A stretch of 5,624 bases of DNA from Thermoleophilaceae bacterium (lineage in GTDB: Bacteria; Actinomycetota; Thermoleophilia; Solirubrobacterales; Thermoleophilaceae), in the NCBI GenBank assembly GCA_013812065.1, contig JACCUC010000072.1:1-5624 (forward strand), written 5' to 3'. The notes under the pieces were generated by a model, which was not told the origin of the DNA, searched no databases, and was given only the letters and a program-made list of their open reading frames with translations. Both the position numbers and the translations under genes were made by a program. Shown here in pieces: positions 1 through 5,624 of the stretch. Numbering within the stretch: position 1 is the first letter of the stretch; every line of letters begins with the position of its first letter.

Positions 1-153
1 GGGCTCGCGGGCGCCGCGGGCCCGACGGCGTGGCGCGCATCGCGTCCCCGGAGCGAACGCTCGCGGGCCGGCGGGAGGGCGTTCGACGTCGACGGCCAGG
101 CCGTCGAGCAGGAGAACGGCGCGGGGACCGAGCGGCGCCGGCTCGAGCGGTGA
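1..153 (+). CDS. C-terminal end of an unidentified protein (5' partial)
   Basis: Frame 1 is open from the left edge to a TGA at 151-153, giving the last 50 residues of a protein whose start is outside the window. Of the 50 sense codons, 47 end in G or C, whereas the competing frame read from position 30 has many A/T-ending codons (14 of 40) over the same stretch. This is why I assign this stretch to frame 1 and not to an N-terminal extension of the next gene. The tail is rich in Arg, Gly, Ala and Glu, contains FDVDGQAVEQENG followed by a charged RRRLER end, and looks disordered; no domain is recognisable. Its stop overlaps the GTG start of the following gene (GTGA), which suggests translational coupling and a common operon. 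Function unknown. Confidence 0.6.
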   Translation, partial: GLAGAAGPTAWRASRPRSERSRAGGRAFDVDGQAVEQENGAGTERRRLER

Positions 154-854
154 GCGAGCCGGCGATCTCCGTCGCCTTCTTCGACTCCGTCCACGGACTG
201 CACGGCAGTGCTCGCTCTGGGGTCGCGATCGTCTTCGAGGGCGACGAGCCGGAGGTGCTCGCCGAGCCGCCGGTGCTCGCCCGCGAGGGCTCCGGGTGGC
301 GAGTCGGCCTCGCCGAGCGCGCGGAGCTCGTCTTCGAGCCGATCTCACCGGAGGCGAAGCTCAGCGGGGCGCGGGCGCGCCTGTGCCGCGTCCGCGGCCG
401 GGCCGGCGAGCGTCAGATCGATTGCCTGGGGACGGTGACCGAGACGCGCCGGCCGCCGGCGTGGCGGGAGCTCGACGCGACGCGCTGGATCTCCGCGCTG
501 TTCGACTCCGCTCACGCCCTGCTCGCCTATGTGCGGCGCCCTCGGGGCGCGGCCGGGCACGGAGAGGAGTGGACCGTGGGTTGGTTGCTGGACGACGAGG
601 ACCTGCTCTCGGTCGACGAGGCTCGGCTCTCGACGGTCTACGACGGCGAGGGGCGCCAGCGCAGCGCCCGGCTCGAGCTGTGGCTGCCCGGCGAGGACCT
701 CCCGCGCCGGCTCACCGGGGAGGCGCACGCCGGGGTGTCGCTCGCGCTCGAGGGGCTGCACGTGCACGCCGCGGTGTTCGGCTGGCGCATGGACGGACGC
801 GAGGGCGCCGGCGCCTACGAGCTGACCGTACGCGAGGAGCCTGCCGCAGCATGA
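150..854 (+). CDS. Unidentified 234-residue protein with two FDSxH half-repeats
   Basis: I chose the GTG at 150 as start because strong third-position G/C bias begins there, because it overlaps the previous stop as GTGA, and because the upstream extension to 30 has poor codon character. No strong Shine-Dalgarno precedes it, which fits coupling. I do not recognise the family. The product appears soluble, with no signal peptide or membrane segment, and alternates short hydrophobic strands with charged turns, suggesting a beta-rich fold. An FDSVHGLHGSAR stretch at about residues 11-22 recurs as FDSAHALLAYVR at about 118-129. Each is followed by a strand-rich segment (LVFEPISPEAKLSGARARL; RLSTVYDGEGRQRSARLELW), so the protein may be two related halves. 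A tandem lipocalin-like or CrtC/AttH-like barrel is possible but is only a guess. The stop overlaps the HAD gene start (ATGA), so the two are probably co-translated. Confidence 0.85.
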   Translation: MSEPAISVAFFDSVHGLHGSARSGVAIVFEGDEPEVLAEPPVLAREGSGWRVGLAERAELVFEPISPEAKLSGARARLCRVRGRAGERQIDCLGTVTETRRPPAWRELDATRWISALFDSAHALLAYVRRPRGAAGHGEEWTVGWLLDDEDLLSVDEARLSTVYDGEGRQRSARLELWLPGEDLPRRLTGEAHAGVSLALEGLHVHAAVFGWRMDGREGAGAYELTVREEPAAA

Positions 855-1489
855 GCGGGGTCTCGCGGCGGGCGGTCATCTGCGACTTCGGGGGCGTGCT
901 CACGTCGCCGCTCCTCGGCGCCTTTGCCGCCGTCCAGGACCAGTCGGGAGCAAGCGTCGAGGCGCTGTCGGGCGCGATGACGCGGGTCTCCGAGGCCACC
1001 GGTACCCACCCGCTCTCCGACCTCGAGAAGGGCCTGATCACCGAGTCTCACTTCCTCTCCGTGCTCGAGGCGCAGATCGACGGCGAGGTGAGCCTGCGGG
1101 GCTTCCGCGAGACCTACTTCTCGGCGCTCCACCCCAACGAGGCGATGATCGACTACATGGCCGAGCTGAGTGCCCGCGGCCTGCGAACGGCGCTGCTCAC
1201 CAACAACGTGCGCGAGTGGGAGCCGCTGTGGCGGGCCAAGCTGCCCCAGCTCGACCGGACCTTCGAGGTCGTGGTCGACTCGGCATTCGTCGGCATGCGC
1301 AAGCCCGAGCCCGAGATCTACGAGCTGACCGTCGAGCGCCTCGGCGGCGTGACCGCCGACGACTGCGTGTTCATCGACGACACCGAAGTCAACTGCGCGG
1401 CCGCCCGGGAGCTCGGTATGTACGCCGTCCGGTTCGTCGACAGCGAGTCGGCGATCGGGGAGGTGGAGGCGGCGCTCGGGGCGAGATGA
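851..1489 (+). CDS. HAD-superfamily hydrolase, subfamily IA type (epoxide-hydrolase-N/ACAD10-like)
   Basis: A 212-residue, complete HAD-fold hydrolase, probably a cytosolic phosphatase acting on a small phosphorylated metabolite; the substrate cannot be read from sequence. Motif I is at residues 12-17 (DFGGVL) with D12 as the expected nucleophile. Motif II is T117 in LLTNN, motif III is K151 in MRKPEPEIY, and motif IV is D176-D177 in VFIDDTEVN, followed by the typical AAARELGMYAVRF stretch. The helical cap lies between motifs I and II, as in subfamily I. The usual second Asp of motif I (DxD) is Gly14, as in the GGVL-type members near ACAD10 and YihX. The ATG at 851 overlaps the previous stop (ATGA), and a GAGGAG at 834-839 lies 11 bases upstream, so initiation may combine coupling with its own ribosome site. 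The stop is one base from the stop of the convergent PPOX gene. Confidence 0.93.
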   Translation: MSGVSRRAVICDFGGVLTSPLLGAFAAVQDQSGASVEALSGAMTRVSEATGTHPLSDLEKGLITESHFLSVLEAQIDGEVSLRGFRETYFSALHPNEAMIDYMAELSARGLRTALLTNNVREWEPLWRAKLPQLDRTFEVVVDSAFVGMRKPEPEIYELTVERLGGVTADDCVFIDDTEVNCAAARELGMYAVRFVDSESAIGEVEAALGAR

Positions 1490-1490
1490 G

Positions 1491-1916
1491 TCAGTCGGAG
1501 ATGTTCGCTCGCGCGACGATGTTCGTCGCGCGAACGCGTACGAGCAGCTCCCCCTCGACCGCGTTGCGCCGCCCGAACTCCCCGGCGCGATCCTCGCCCA
1601 TGTAGCGTCCGCCGAGGCGGGTCGCCCAGCGGAGAAGCTCGCCCCGGTCCTCGCTGACCGTGGCCTCGCCCTCGACCATCACGAACGAGAACGGCGGGCT
1701 CTCGTCGTCGACGCACAGCGACACGCGCCCGTCCCGGCGGAGGTTGCGACCCTTGACGGTGTCGGCGCCGGTCGTCAAAACGATGTCGTCGCCGTCGAGG
1801 ACGAACCAGATCGGCACGACGTGCGGTCTGCCGTCGCGGCGGACCGTGGCCAGCTTGCCGGTACGCGTGCTTTCGAGCAGGAAGGCGCGCCGCTCGTCCT
1901 CAGACATCTCGTGCAT
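1491..1916 (-). CDS. PPOX-class (Rv1155/TIGR03618-like) probable F420-dependent oxidoreductase
   Basis: A 141-residue single-domain split-barrel protein of the pyridoxamine-phosphate-oxidase-like superfamily, expected to be a cytosolic dimer binding a deazaflavin (F420) or flavin. Signature stretches are GKLATVRRDGRPHVVPIWF (about 20-38), a DGDDIVLTTG hairpin (41-50), DTVKGRNLRRDGRVSLCVDD (52-71, the cofactor-phosphate-binding K/R region), PPFSFVMVEGEATV (74-87) and a late RYMGEDR (104-110) before the final ELLVRVRATNIVA strand. The DTVKGRNLRRD plus SLCVDDE pattern is typical of the actinobacterial F420-type branch as I remember it; physiological substrate unknown. Start uncertain: an AGGAG at 1919-1923 is only 2 bases from the ATG at 1914-1916, and 11 bases from a second in-frame ATG at 1905-1907, which would give 138 residues. 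Length fits the family either way. Convergent with the HAD gene. Confidence 0.92.
   Translation of the reverse strand: MHEMSEDERRAFLLESTRTGKLATVRRDGRPHVVPIWFVLDGDDIVLTTGADTVKGRNLRRDGRVSLCVDDESPPFSFVMVEGEATVSEDRGELLRWATRLGGRYMGEDRAGEFGRRNAVEGELLVRVRATNIVARANISD
1506..1536. terminator. Candidate bidirectional terminator hairpin inside the PPOX 3' end
   Basis: Arms 1506-1519 and 1523-1536 are inverted repeats of 14 bases around a 3-base loop, with one imperfect position (C1508 opposite A1534). In plus-strand RNA this is an 11-bp stem, a C-A mismatch and two more pairs. In minus-strand RNA the imperfect position becomes a G-U wobble, so all 14 positions pair. The stem starts 17 bases after the HAD stop and, read the other way, ends 13 bases before the PPOX stop codon, so it sits within PPOX coding sequence. 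There is no U-tract on either side. The position suits transcription stopping between convergent genes, but GC-rich coding DNA can form such stems by chance. Confidence 0.4.
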
Positions 1917-1918
1917 GG

Positions 1919-1923
1919 CTCCT
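1919..1923 (-). promoter_or_regulatory. Shine-Dalgarno-like AGGAG before the PPOX gene
   Basis: On the minus strand AGGAG is followed by two bases and the first ATG, or by 11 bases and the second in-frame ATG. Neither spacing is ideal, so the site bears on which start is used but does not settle it. No other purine-rich site lies closer. Confidence 0.45.
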
Positions 1924-1960
1924 GGGTTTCCCTGCCTCCCCGCGGGGCGAGCCTGACGTT

Positions 1961-1988
1961 CGCTGAGCGACCCGAGGTGAGCTCAGCG
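1961..1988 (-). terminator. Inverted repeat in the gap between the acidic protein gene and PPOX gene
   Basis: Perfect 8-base arms, CGCTGAGC at 1961-1968 and GCTCAGCG at 1981-1988, enclose a 12-base loop. The element starts 15 bases after the stop of the minus-strand gene ending at 2004 and lies about 45 bases upstream of the PPOX start. It could be a weak terminator for the upstream gene or an operator for PPOX. There is no U-tract. The remainder of the 87-base gap (1917-2003) holds a 10-base GC palindrome at 1938-1947 and no promoter I can defend. Confidence 0.3.
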
Positions 1989-2003
1989 CCGGTTAGCAGC
2001 CCC

Positions 2004-2459
2004 TCAGTTCTCGGAGCCTAGGCGGTCCCAGCAGTACAGATCGACCGCTTCCGCGGCCAGCGCGATCGTCCGCTCCGTCGACAGCCACGGAAGCACGGTG
2101 TCGAGCGCCCGCTCCTCCCCCATCCCGGAGTCGAAGGCCTCGTCCCCGCGAAAGCCGGCGGCGATCTTGAGGGCCTCGCGGCGGTGCTCTCCGAGGCTCG
2201 GGAACGCGCCGAGCAGGAACTCCTTGCTCGCCACCGGGCGGCCGACGTCCAGCGACGCGTGCCATGCGGCGAGCATGGACAGGTCATCGTCGTCGAGATC
2301 CTCGACCGCCTGGGCGTAGTGGTTTCTCAGCTCGTCCTCGGGGATCTCGTCGACCCAGGCGTGAACCACGCCGCCGAGGAGCTGCCGGCGAGCCTCCCGA
2401 CCCACCGACTCGGCGACGACGCGAATCGCTTGCTCCGGCTCGATGAAACAGAGAGGCAT
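2004..2459 (-). CDS. Unidentified acidic 151-residue protein
   Basis: I do not recognise this family. The reading frame stays open far upstream, but the ATG at 2457-2459 is the only plausible start lying outside the helicase gene, and the translation downstream of it looks protein-like. The only Shine-Dalgarno-like sequence, GGAG, is about 13 bases upstream, so ribosome binding looks weak. The product appears soluble and mostly helical, with no signal peptide or membrane segment. It is markedly acidic, about 30 Asp/Glu against 14 Lys/Arg, with an LDDDDL run at residues 55-60. Other features are an amphipathic start (IEPEQAIRVVAESVGREARRQ), a middle AWHASLDVGRPVASKEF (about 65-81) and a C-terminal segment with LPWLSTERTIALAAEAVDLYCWD. 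It is co-directional with the helicase gene 130 bases upstream, but separated from it by inverted repeats, so co-transcription is unclear. Confidence 0.75.
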   Translation of the reverse strand: MPLCFIEPEQAIRVVAESVGREARRQLLGGVVHAWVDEIPEDELRNHYAQAVEDLDDDDLSMLAAWHASLDVGRPVASKEFLLGAFPSLGEHRREALKIAAGFRGDEAFDSGMGEERALDTVLPWLSTERTIALAAEAVDLYCWDRLGSEN

Positions 2460-2493
2460 ATGAGGACTTGATCTCCGGCTAGTCGCGGGGGAT

Positions 2494-2508
2494 GCTGACG
2501 AGGTCAGC
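2494..2508. repeat. Small perfect hairpin upstream of the acidic protein gene
   Basis: GCTGAC at 2494-2499 and GTCAGC at 2503-2508 form a 6-bp stem with a 3-base loop, 35 bases upstream of the start at 2459. It could be a leader hairpin or an operator half-site pair. The stem is short and may be chance. Confidence 0.25.
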
Positions 2509-2536
2509 GTACGTCGCGGAGCGGACGGAACCGCTC

Positions 2537-2582
2537 GGCTCTCGGTCGACTGCACGCTGGCTCGACAAGCTCGCCGAGAGCC
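2537..2582 (-). repeat. Intergenic inverted repeat after the helicase gene (possible terminator or dispersed palindromic repeat)
   Basis: Perfect 9-base arms, GGCTCTCGG at 2537-2545 and CCGAGAGCC at 2574-2582, flank 28 bases. The element begins 7 bases after the helicase stop on the minus strand. The interior holds the core CTCGACAAGCTCG at 2561-2573 and an alternative GTCGA/TCGAC pairing (2545-2549 with 2562-2566). The TCGACAAGCTC core resembles the small dispersed intergenic palindromes common in high-GC bacterial genomes. No U-tract follows. The rest of the 130-base gap (2460-2589) carries only the small hairpin at 2494-2508 and the likely promoter of the acidic gene, which I cannot locate. 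Confidence 0.45.
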
Positions 2583-2589
2583 ATCGTCG

Positions 2590-5500
2590 CTACGGCGCCG
2601 CAGCCCCGGTCCGCTCGCGCGGCCACGAGCACAGGGCCGCACGGCCGGGACAGCCGGTGCAGAGACCCGCGTGCGGATCCGGGCTCGGAAGGAAGCGACC
2701 CACCCGCACGTCGGACACCAGGGTGGCGAGCCGGCGTTCGAGGTCGCCGCGCTCGTGCGCCTCGTAGCGGGCGAGCACCGGCTCGTCCGGGCGCTCGAGG
2801 AAGACGTGGGCGACATCGACCCGATCGGCCCCGGCGCGCAGGGCCGCCAGCGCGTAGACCATCCGCTGAGTCGAATACGCCTCGTCGCAGAGCGCCTCGA
2901 GGTCCTGACCCGCCGCGAGCCGGTCACTCTTGTAGTCGACGACGAGTGCTCCGTCGACCTCGCGACAGTATGCGTCGATCACACCCTCGACGAGCGGCAT
3001 ACGTGCTCCCTCGTCCTCGTGGTCGGCCGCAAGCGCGAAGGCGAACGGGAGCTCCCGCCGCACGCGGCGAGCCCCCGCCATGCGCTCTCGCAACGACGAC
3101 CCGAGAAAGCCGGCGAGGAGGCCGCGTAGATCCTCGAGGTTCCCGGGCGTCGCGGGAGCGGCGTGGGCCGCCAGGCGAGCGCACATCTGTCCCTCGGTGG
3201 GCGGCGTAGAGCGGCTGAGATCTGCCTCCTCGAGCAGCTCGTGGACGATCGTCCCGCGCGTGAGCGCGTCGAGCGAGCCGCGCGCCGCGCGCGCGGGAGG
3301 GAGCTCTCGAGTCACGGGCAGGCGGAGGATCCGCTCCAGGTAGAAGCGATAGCCGCAGCGACGGTGGCTGTCGAGCGCCGAGTAGCTGATGCGCGAGAGG
3401 GCGGGTGCCGGGCTCGACACGACGCCAGTTCCCATGACCGCCGCCGGCGCCGGGGCCCGGTCGGGATGAGGCTCCCCACCCGTGGGAACGCAGTCCTCGG
3501 CCGCGAGCTCCTCCTCGACTGCCTCGGGCACGATCAGTCGCCAGGCCACGCGCGCCTGGCGGCCATCCCAGGGACGCCGGCAGACTCCTGCTCGCCTCCC
3601 CTTCTCCGCCGCCTCGGGGAGCTCCGGCACGAGCGCCGTCGCGAGCCAGTCCATCGGGCCGCACCCGCGCCCGGACCCGATCTTCTCCACGTCCAGCGCA
3701 CCGCTGACGATGAGTCGCCGCTCGGCGCGGGTGGCGGCGACCCACAGCAGCCGTCGCTCCTCCTCGCGCTCGGCACGGGCGGCTTCCTCGGCGAGCTGCG
3801 GCGCGTCGAGCACGTCGAGGCCCGGGCCGCCGTCCGGGTCGGCTAGCCGCAGGCCGACGCGGCCGTCGGCGGACAGACGGAGCACCGCCGAATCGCGCGG
3901 CTCGCCGCGACCGAGGTCGGCGACGCACACCAGCGGGAACTCGAGCCCCTTCGCCGCGTGGATGGTCATGAGCCGGACGGCGTCGAGTCCCTCTCCCTCG
4001 AGCGGCGCCTCGGCCTCCCGGGCCGCTGTGACCTCGCGCCGGCCGAGCGCGTCGAGGAAGCCGCGCAGGTTCCGTCCCTCGGCAGCCTCGTACTCGCGCG
4101 CCAGGCGCTTGAGCTTGCGCACGTTGGCCATGCGCCGTTCGCCTCCGGGCATGGCCAGCACCGCGCGGTCGTAGCCGGAGACCGAGACGGCCCGCTCCAC
4201 GAGCGCGGCGAGCGAGCGACGCGGAGCCTCACGCCGCTCGGCGAGAAGCCAGGGGACGAAGGCGCCGAGCCGGGCACGGTCGGCCGCAGGCAGGGCGGCG
4301 GCAAGCTCCTCGGTCTCGATCGTCTCGCCGCCCGGCGCGTCCTCACCGTCGCCGAAGGCGGCGACGACCGTCGACCACAGTCCGCGCCGGCGCCCTGCGC
4401 GCACGCGGAGCAGGGCGAGCGCGTCGAGCGAGACGCCGACGAGCGGCGAGGCCAGCGTCGAGACGAGCGGCTCCTCGTCCTCGGGGTTGGCCAAGGCGGC
4501 GAGGTAGGCGCGCAGGTCGGTGACCTGCTGGGCGCTCCAGAGGCCGCCGCCCCCCGCCACGTAGGTCGCGACGCCGTGCTGGGCGATCGCCTGCTCGTAG
4601 CGCGCGACGTCGCTCCAGGAGCGCAGCAGCACGGCCACCTCCCCGGCGGCGAACTCGCCGTCGGCGAGCAGCTCGTCGATCCGGCGGGCCAGCGCGCGGG
4701 CCTCGGCGGCGCGCCAGGGGGGAGTGCCGGCCAAGGCCGCCCCGAACGGCTTGTCCCCGGGCGCCAAGACCTCGTTCCAGCGCCCGTTGTCGCGGTCGAC
4801 CGCGAGCAGCTCGACCCGCGGCGGGCCGACGCTCGCGCCGCGAGCGTGCTCGTCCGGGGCCCGCAGCGGAGTGAATCCCTTCCCGAACACGGGCGCAAAG
4901 GCGACGTCGAGCGCGTCGAGGACCTCGGCACGACTACGGAAGTTGGCGGTCAGGCGCACCTCCCGTCCCCCCGCCAGCGCGTCCTCCCGACGCGCGGCGA
5001 AGACGCCGACCTCCGCCCCCCGGAAGCCGTAGATCGACTGGAGCTCGTCGCCGACCGTGAACAGGTTGCCGTCGGTGACGAGGTCGACGATCTCGTTCTG
5101 GAGCCGGTTGGTGTCCTGCAGCTCGTCGACAAGCACGTGCGCGAAGCGCCCACGAACCCGCTCGCGCAGGGCGGGGTGACGGACGAGCAGGTCGCGGGCC
5201 CAGAGCTCGAGGTCGTCGTAGTCAAGCGCCGACCGCTCGGCCTTGCGCTCGGCGTAGCGTCGCCCGTAGCCCTCGAGCAGCTCGCCGAGCAGGCCCAGGT
5301 CGGCCACGGCCCGGTCGCGGCCACACAGCTCGAGACACGCGGAGTGCGCCCGCTCGAGCTCGTCGAACACTCCGCCGCGCAGCGCCTTCAGGTTCCCGCG
5401 CTTGATGGCGAGCCCCCGCAGCTCGAGTGCGTCGAGCGTCCCGCCGGGATCGAGGGAGTCGAGTGCGCCGGCGCAGCGCCCGAGTCGATCGAGCACGGAC

Positions 5501-5624
5501 CGAAGCTGGGCCCCCGGCTCGCGCTCGGCGCCGAGAGCCACCTGAGCTGCGCGCACCGCGCGCGCCAGTCGCTCGTGGGCGACCGTGACCTCGGCCGCGC
5601 AGGGGCGAGTGAGCTGCGCCAGCC
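2590..5624 (-). CDS. UvrD/RecB-family helicase-nuclease (AddA/AdnAB-like), N-terminus beyond window
   Basis: About 1010 residues are visible; the frame is open through the right edge, so the GTG at 5554-5556 is not a credible start. This is an SF1A DNA helicase fused to a nuclease, expected to unwind and resect double-strand breaks for recombination. Motif II is DELQD (about 5113-5127), motif III GDELQSIYGFRGA (5014-5052), motif IV NFRS (4933-4944), motif V TIHAAKGLEF (3937-3966) and motif VI VAATRAERR (3715-3741). Walker A and motif Ia lie off-window. The C-terminal PD-(D/E)XK domain begins at ISYSALDSHRRCGYRFYLERIL, then shows H in TIVHELLEE (3241-3243), D of GVID (2974-2976), DYK (2929-2937) and QRMVY. 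One Cys in RRCGYRF (3355-3357) and a late C-x2-C-x6-C (2631-2661) match the four-cysteine iron-sulfur nuclease arrangement of AddB, Cas4 and AdnAB-type enzymes. Stop is TAG. A second subunit gene might lie upstream, to the right. Confidence 0.93.
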   Translation of the reverse strand, partial: LAQLTRPCAAEVTVAHERLARAVRAAQVALGAEREPGAQLRSVLDRLGRCAGALDSLDPGGTLDALELRGLAIKRGNLKALRGGVFDELERAHSACLELCGRDRAVADLGLLGELLEGYGRRYAERKAERSALDYDDLELWARDLLVRHPALRERVRGRFAHVLVDELQDTNRLQNEIVDLVTDGNLFTVGDELQSIYGFRGAEVGVFAARREDALAGGREVRLTANFRSRAEVLDALDVAFAPVFGKGFTPLRAPDEHARGASVGPPRVELLAVDRDNGRWNEVLAPGDKPFGAALAGTPPWRAAEARALARRIDELLADGEFAAGEVAVLLRSWSDVARYEQAIAQHGVATYVAGGGGLWSAQQVTDLRAYLAALANPEDEEPLVSTLASPLVGVSLDALALLRVRAGRRRGLWSTVVAAFGDGEDAPGGETIETEELAAALPAADRARLGAFVPWLLAERREAPRRSLAALVERAVSVSGYDRAVLAMPGGERRMANVRKLKRLAREYEAAEGRNLRGFLDALGRREVTAAREAEAPLEGEGLDAVRLMTIHAAKGLEFPLVCVADLGRGEPRDSAVLRLSADGRVGLRLADPDGGPGLDVLDAPQLAEEAARAEREEERRLLWVAATRAERRLIVSGALDVEKIGSGRGCGPMDWLATALVPELPEAAEKGRRAGVCRRPWDGRQARVAWRLIVPEAVEEELAAEDCVPTGGEPHPDRAPAPAAVMGTGVVSSPAPALSRISYSALDSHRRCGYRFYLERILRLPVTRELPPARAARGSLDALTRGTIVHELLEEADLSRSTPPTEGQMCARLAAHAAPATPGNLEDLRGLLAGFLGSSLRERMAGARRVRRELPFAFALAADHEDEGARMPLVEGVIDAYCREVDGALVVDYKSDRLAAGQDLEALCDEAYSTQRMVYALAALRAGADRVDVAHVFLERPDEPVLARYEAHERGDLERRLATLVSDVRVGRFLPSPDPHAGLCTGCPGRAALCSWPRERTGAAAP

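Noticed and set aside
30..149. N-terminal extension of the 234-residue protein to a GTG at 30
   Set aside because: About a third of codons in this frame end in A or T over this stretch, while frame 1 shows strong G/C third positions and ends in a stop overlapping the GTG at 150. The extension is almost all Arg, Gly and Ala.
296..850. Upstream in-frame extension of the HAD gene
   Set aside because: It overlaps the better-supported 234-residue gene in another frame, has an Arg/Ala-rich low-complexity translation, and the HAD fold begins properly at the ATG at 851.
1938..1947. 10-base palindrome CCCCGCGGGG before the PPOX gene as an operator
   Set aside because: Short all-GC palindromes are expected by chance at this composition, and no second copy or regulator gene is nearby.
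2476..2503. Minus-strand TGACCT with GACTAG at 16-base spacing as a promoter for the acidic gene
   Set aside because: Matches to -35 and -10 consensus are too weak, and one member overlaps the small hairpin. I could not distinguish it from chance.
2460..2927. Extension of the acidic 151-residue protein upstream into the helicase 3' end
   Set aside because: The extended translation is Arg/Ser-rich and overlaps the conserved nuclease end of the helicase in another frame.
3163..4174. Long plus-strand open frames opposite the helicase gene
   Set aside because: High GC suppresses stops on the antisense strand. Translations are Arg/Ser/Ala-rich with no motif, while the minus strand carries conserved helicase motifs throughout.

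Overview
The window is very GC-rich DNA with a strong third-codon-position G/C bias. It fits a high-GC Actinomycetota-type genome; a Thermoleophilia/Solirubrobacterales-like lineage is my best guess from the style of the helicase and the F420-type PPOX protein, but I cannot confirm it by search. Nothing indicates a plasmid, phage, transposon or CRISPR locus. It reads as an ordinary chromosomal segment.

Left part (1-1489, + strand): three tightly chained genes. The C-terminal end of an unidentified gene (stop at 151-153) overlaps the GTG start of a 234-residue unidentified protein (GTGA overlap). That gene in turn overlaps the ATG of a HAD-superfamily phosphatase-like hydrolase (ATGA overlap). 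The overlaps suggest one translationally coupled operon entering from the left edge.

Middle (1491-2459, - strand): a small PPOX/F420-type flavin- or deazaflavin-binding oxidoreductase is convergent with the HAD gene, with one base between the two stop codons. A strong GC hairpin lies inside its 3' coding end. Upstream of it, after an 87-base gap with an 8-bp inverted repeat, is an acidic 151-residue protein that I do not recognise.

Right part (2590-5624, - strand): a large UvrD/RecB-family helicase with a C-terminal RecB/Cas4-like PD-(D/E)XK nuclease and a four-cysteine iron-sulfur signature. It is an AddA/AdnAB/RecB-type double-strand-break resection enzyme. Its N-terminus, with the Walker A motif, lies beyond the right edge. 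A 130-base gap with inverted repeats separates it from the acidic protein gene. The three minus-strand genes are co-directional but widely spaced, so a shared operon is not evident. I see no functional link between the DNA-repair gene and the left operon, and no clear new system. The most useful leads are the hairpin at the convergent junction, the internally repetitive 234-residue protein, the HAD motif I variant and the intergenic inverted repeat after the helicase.
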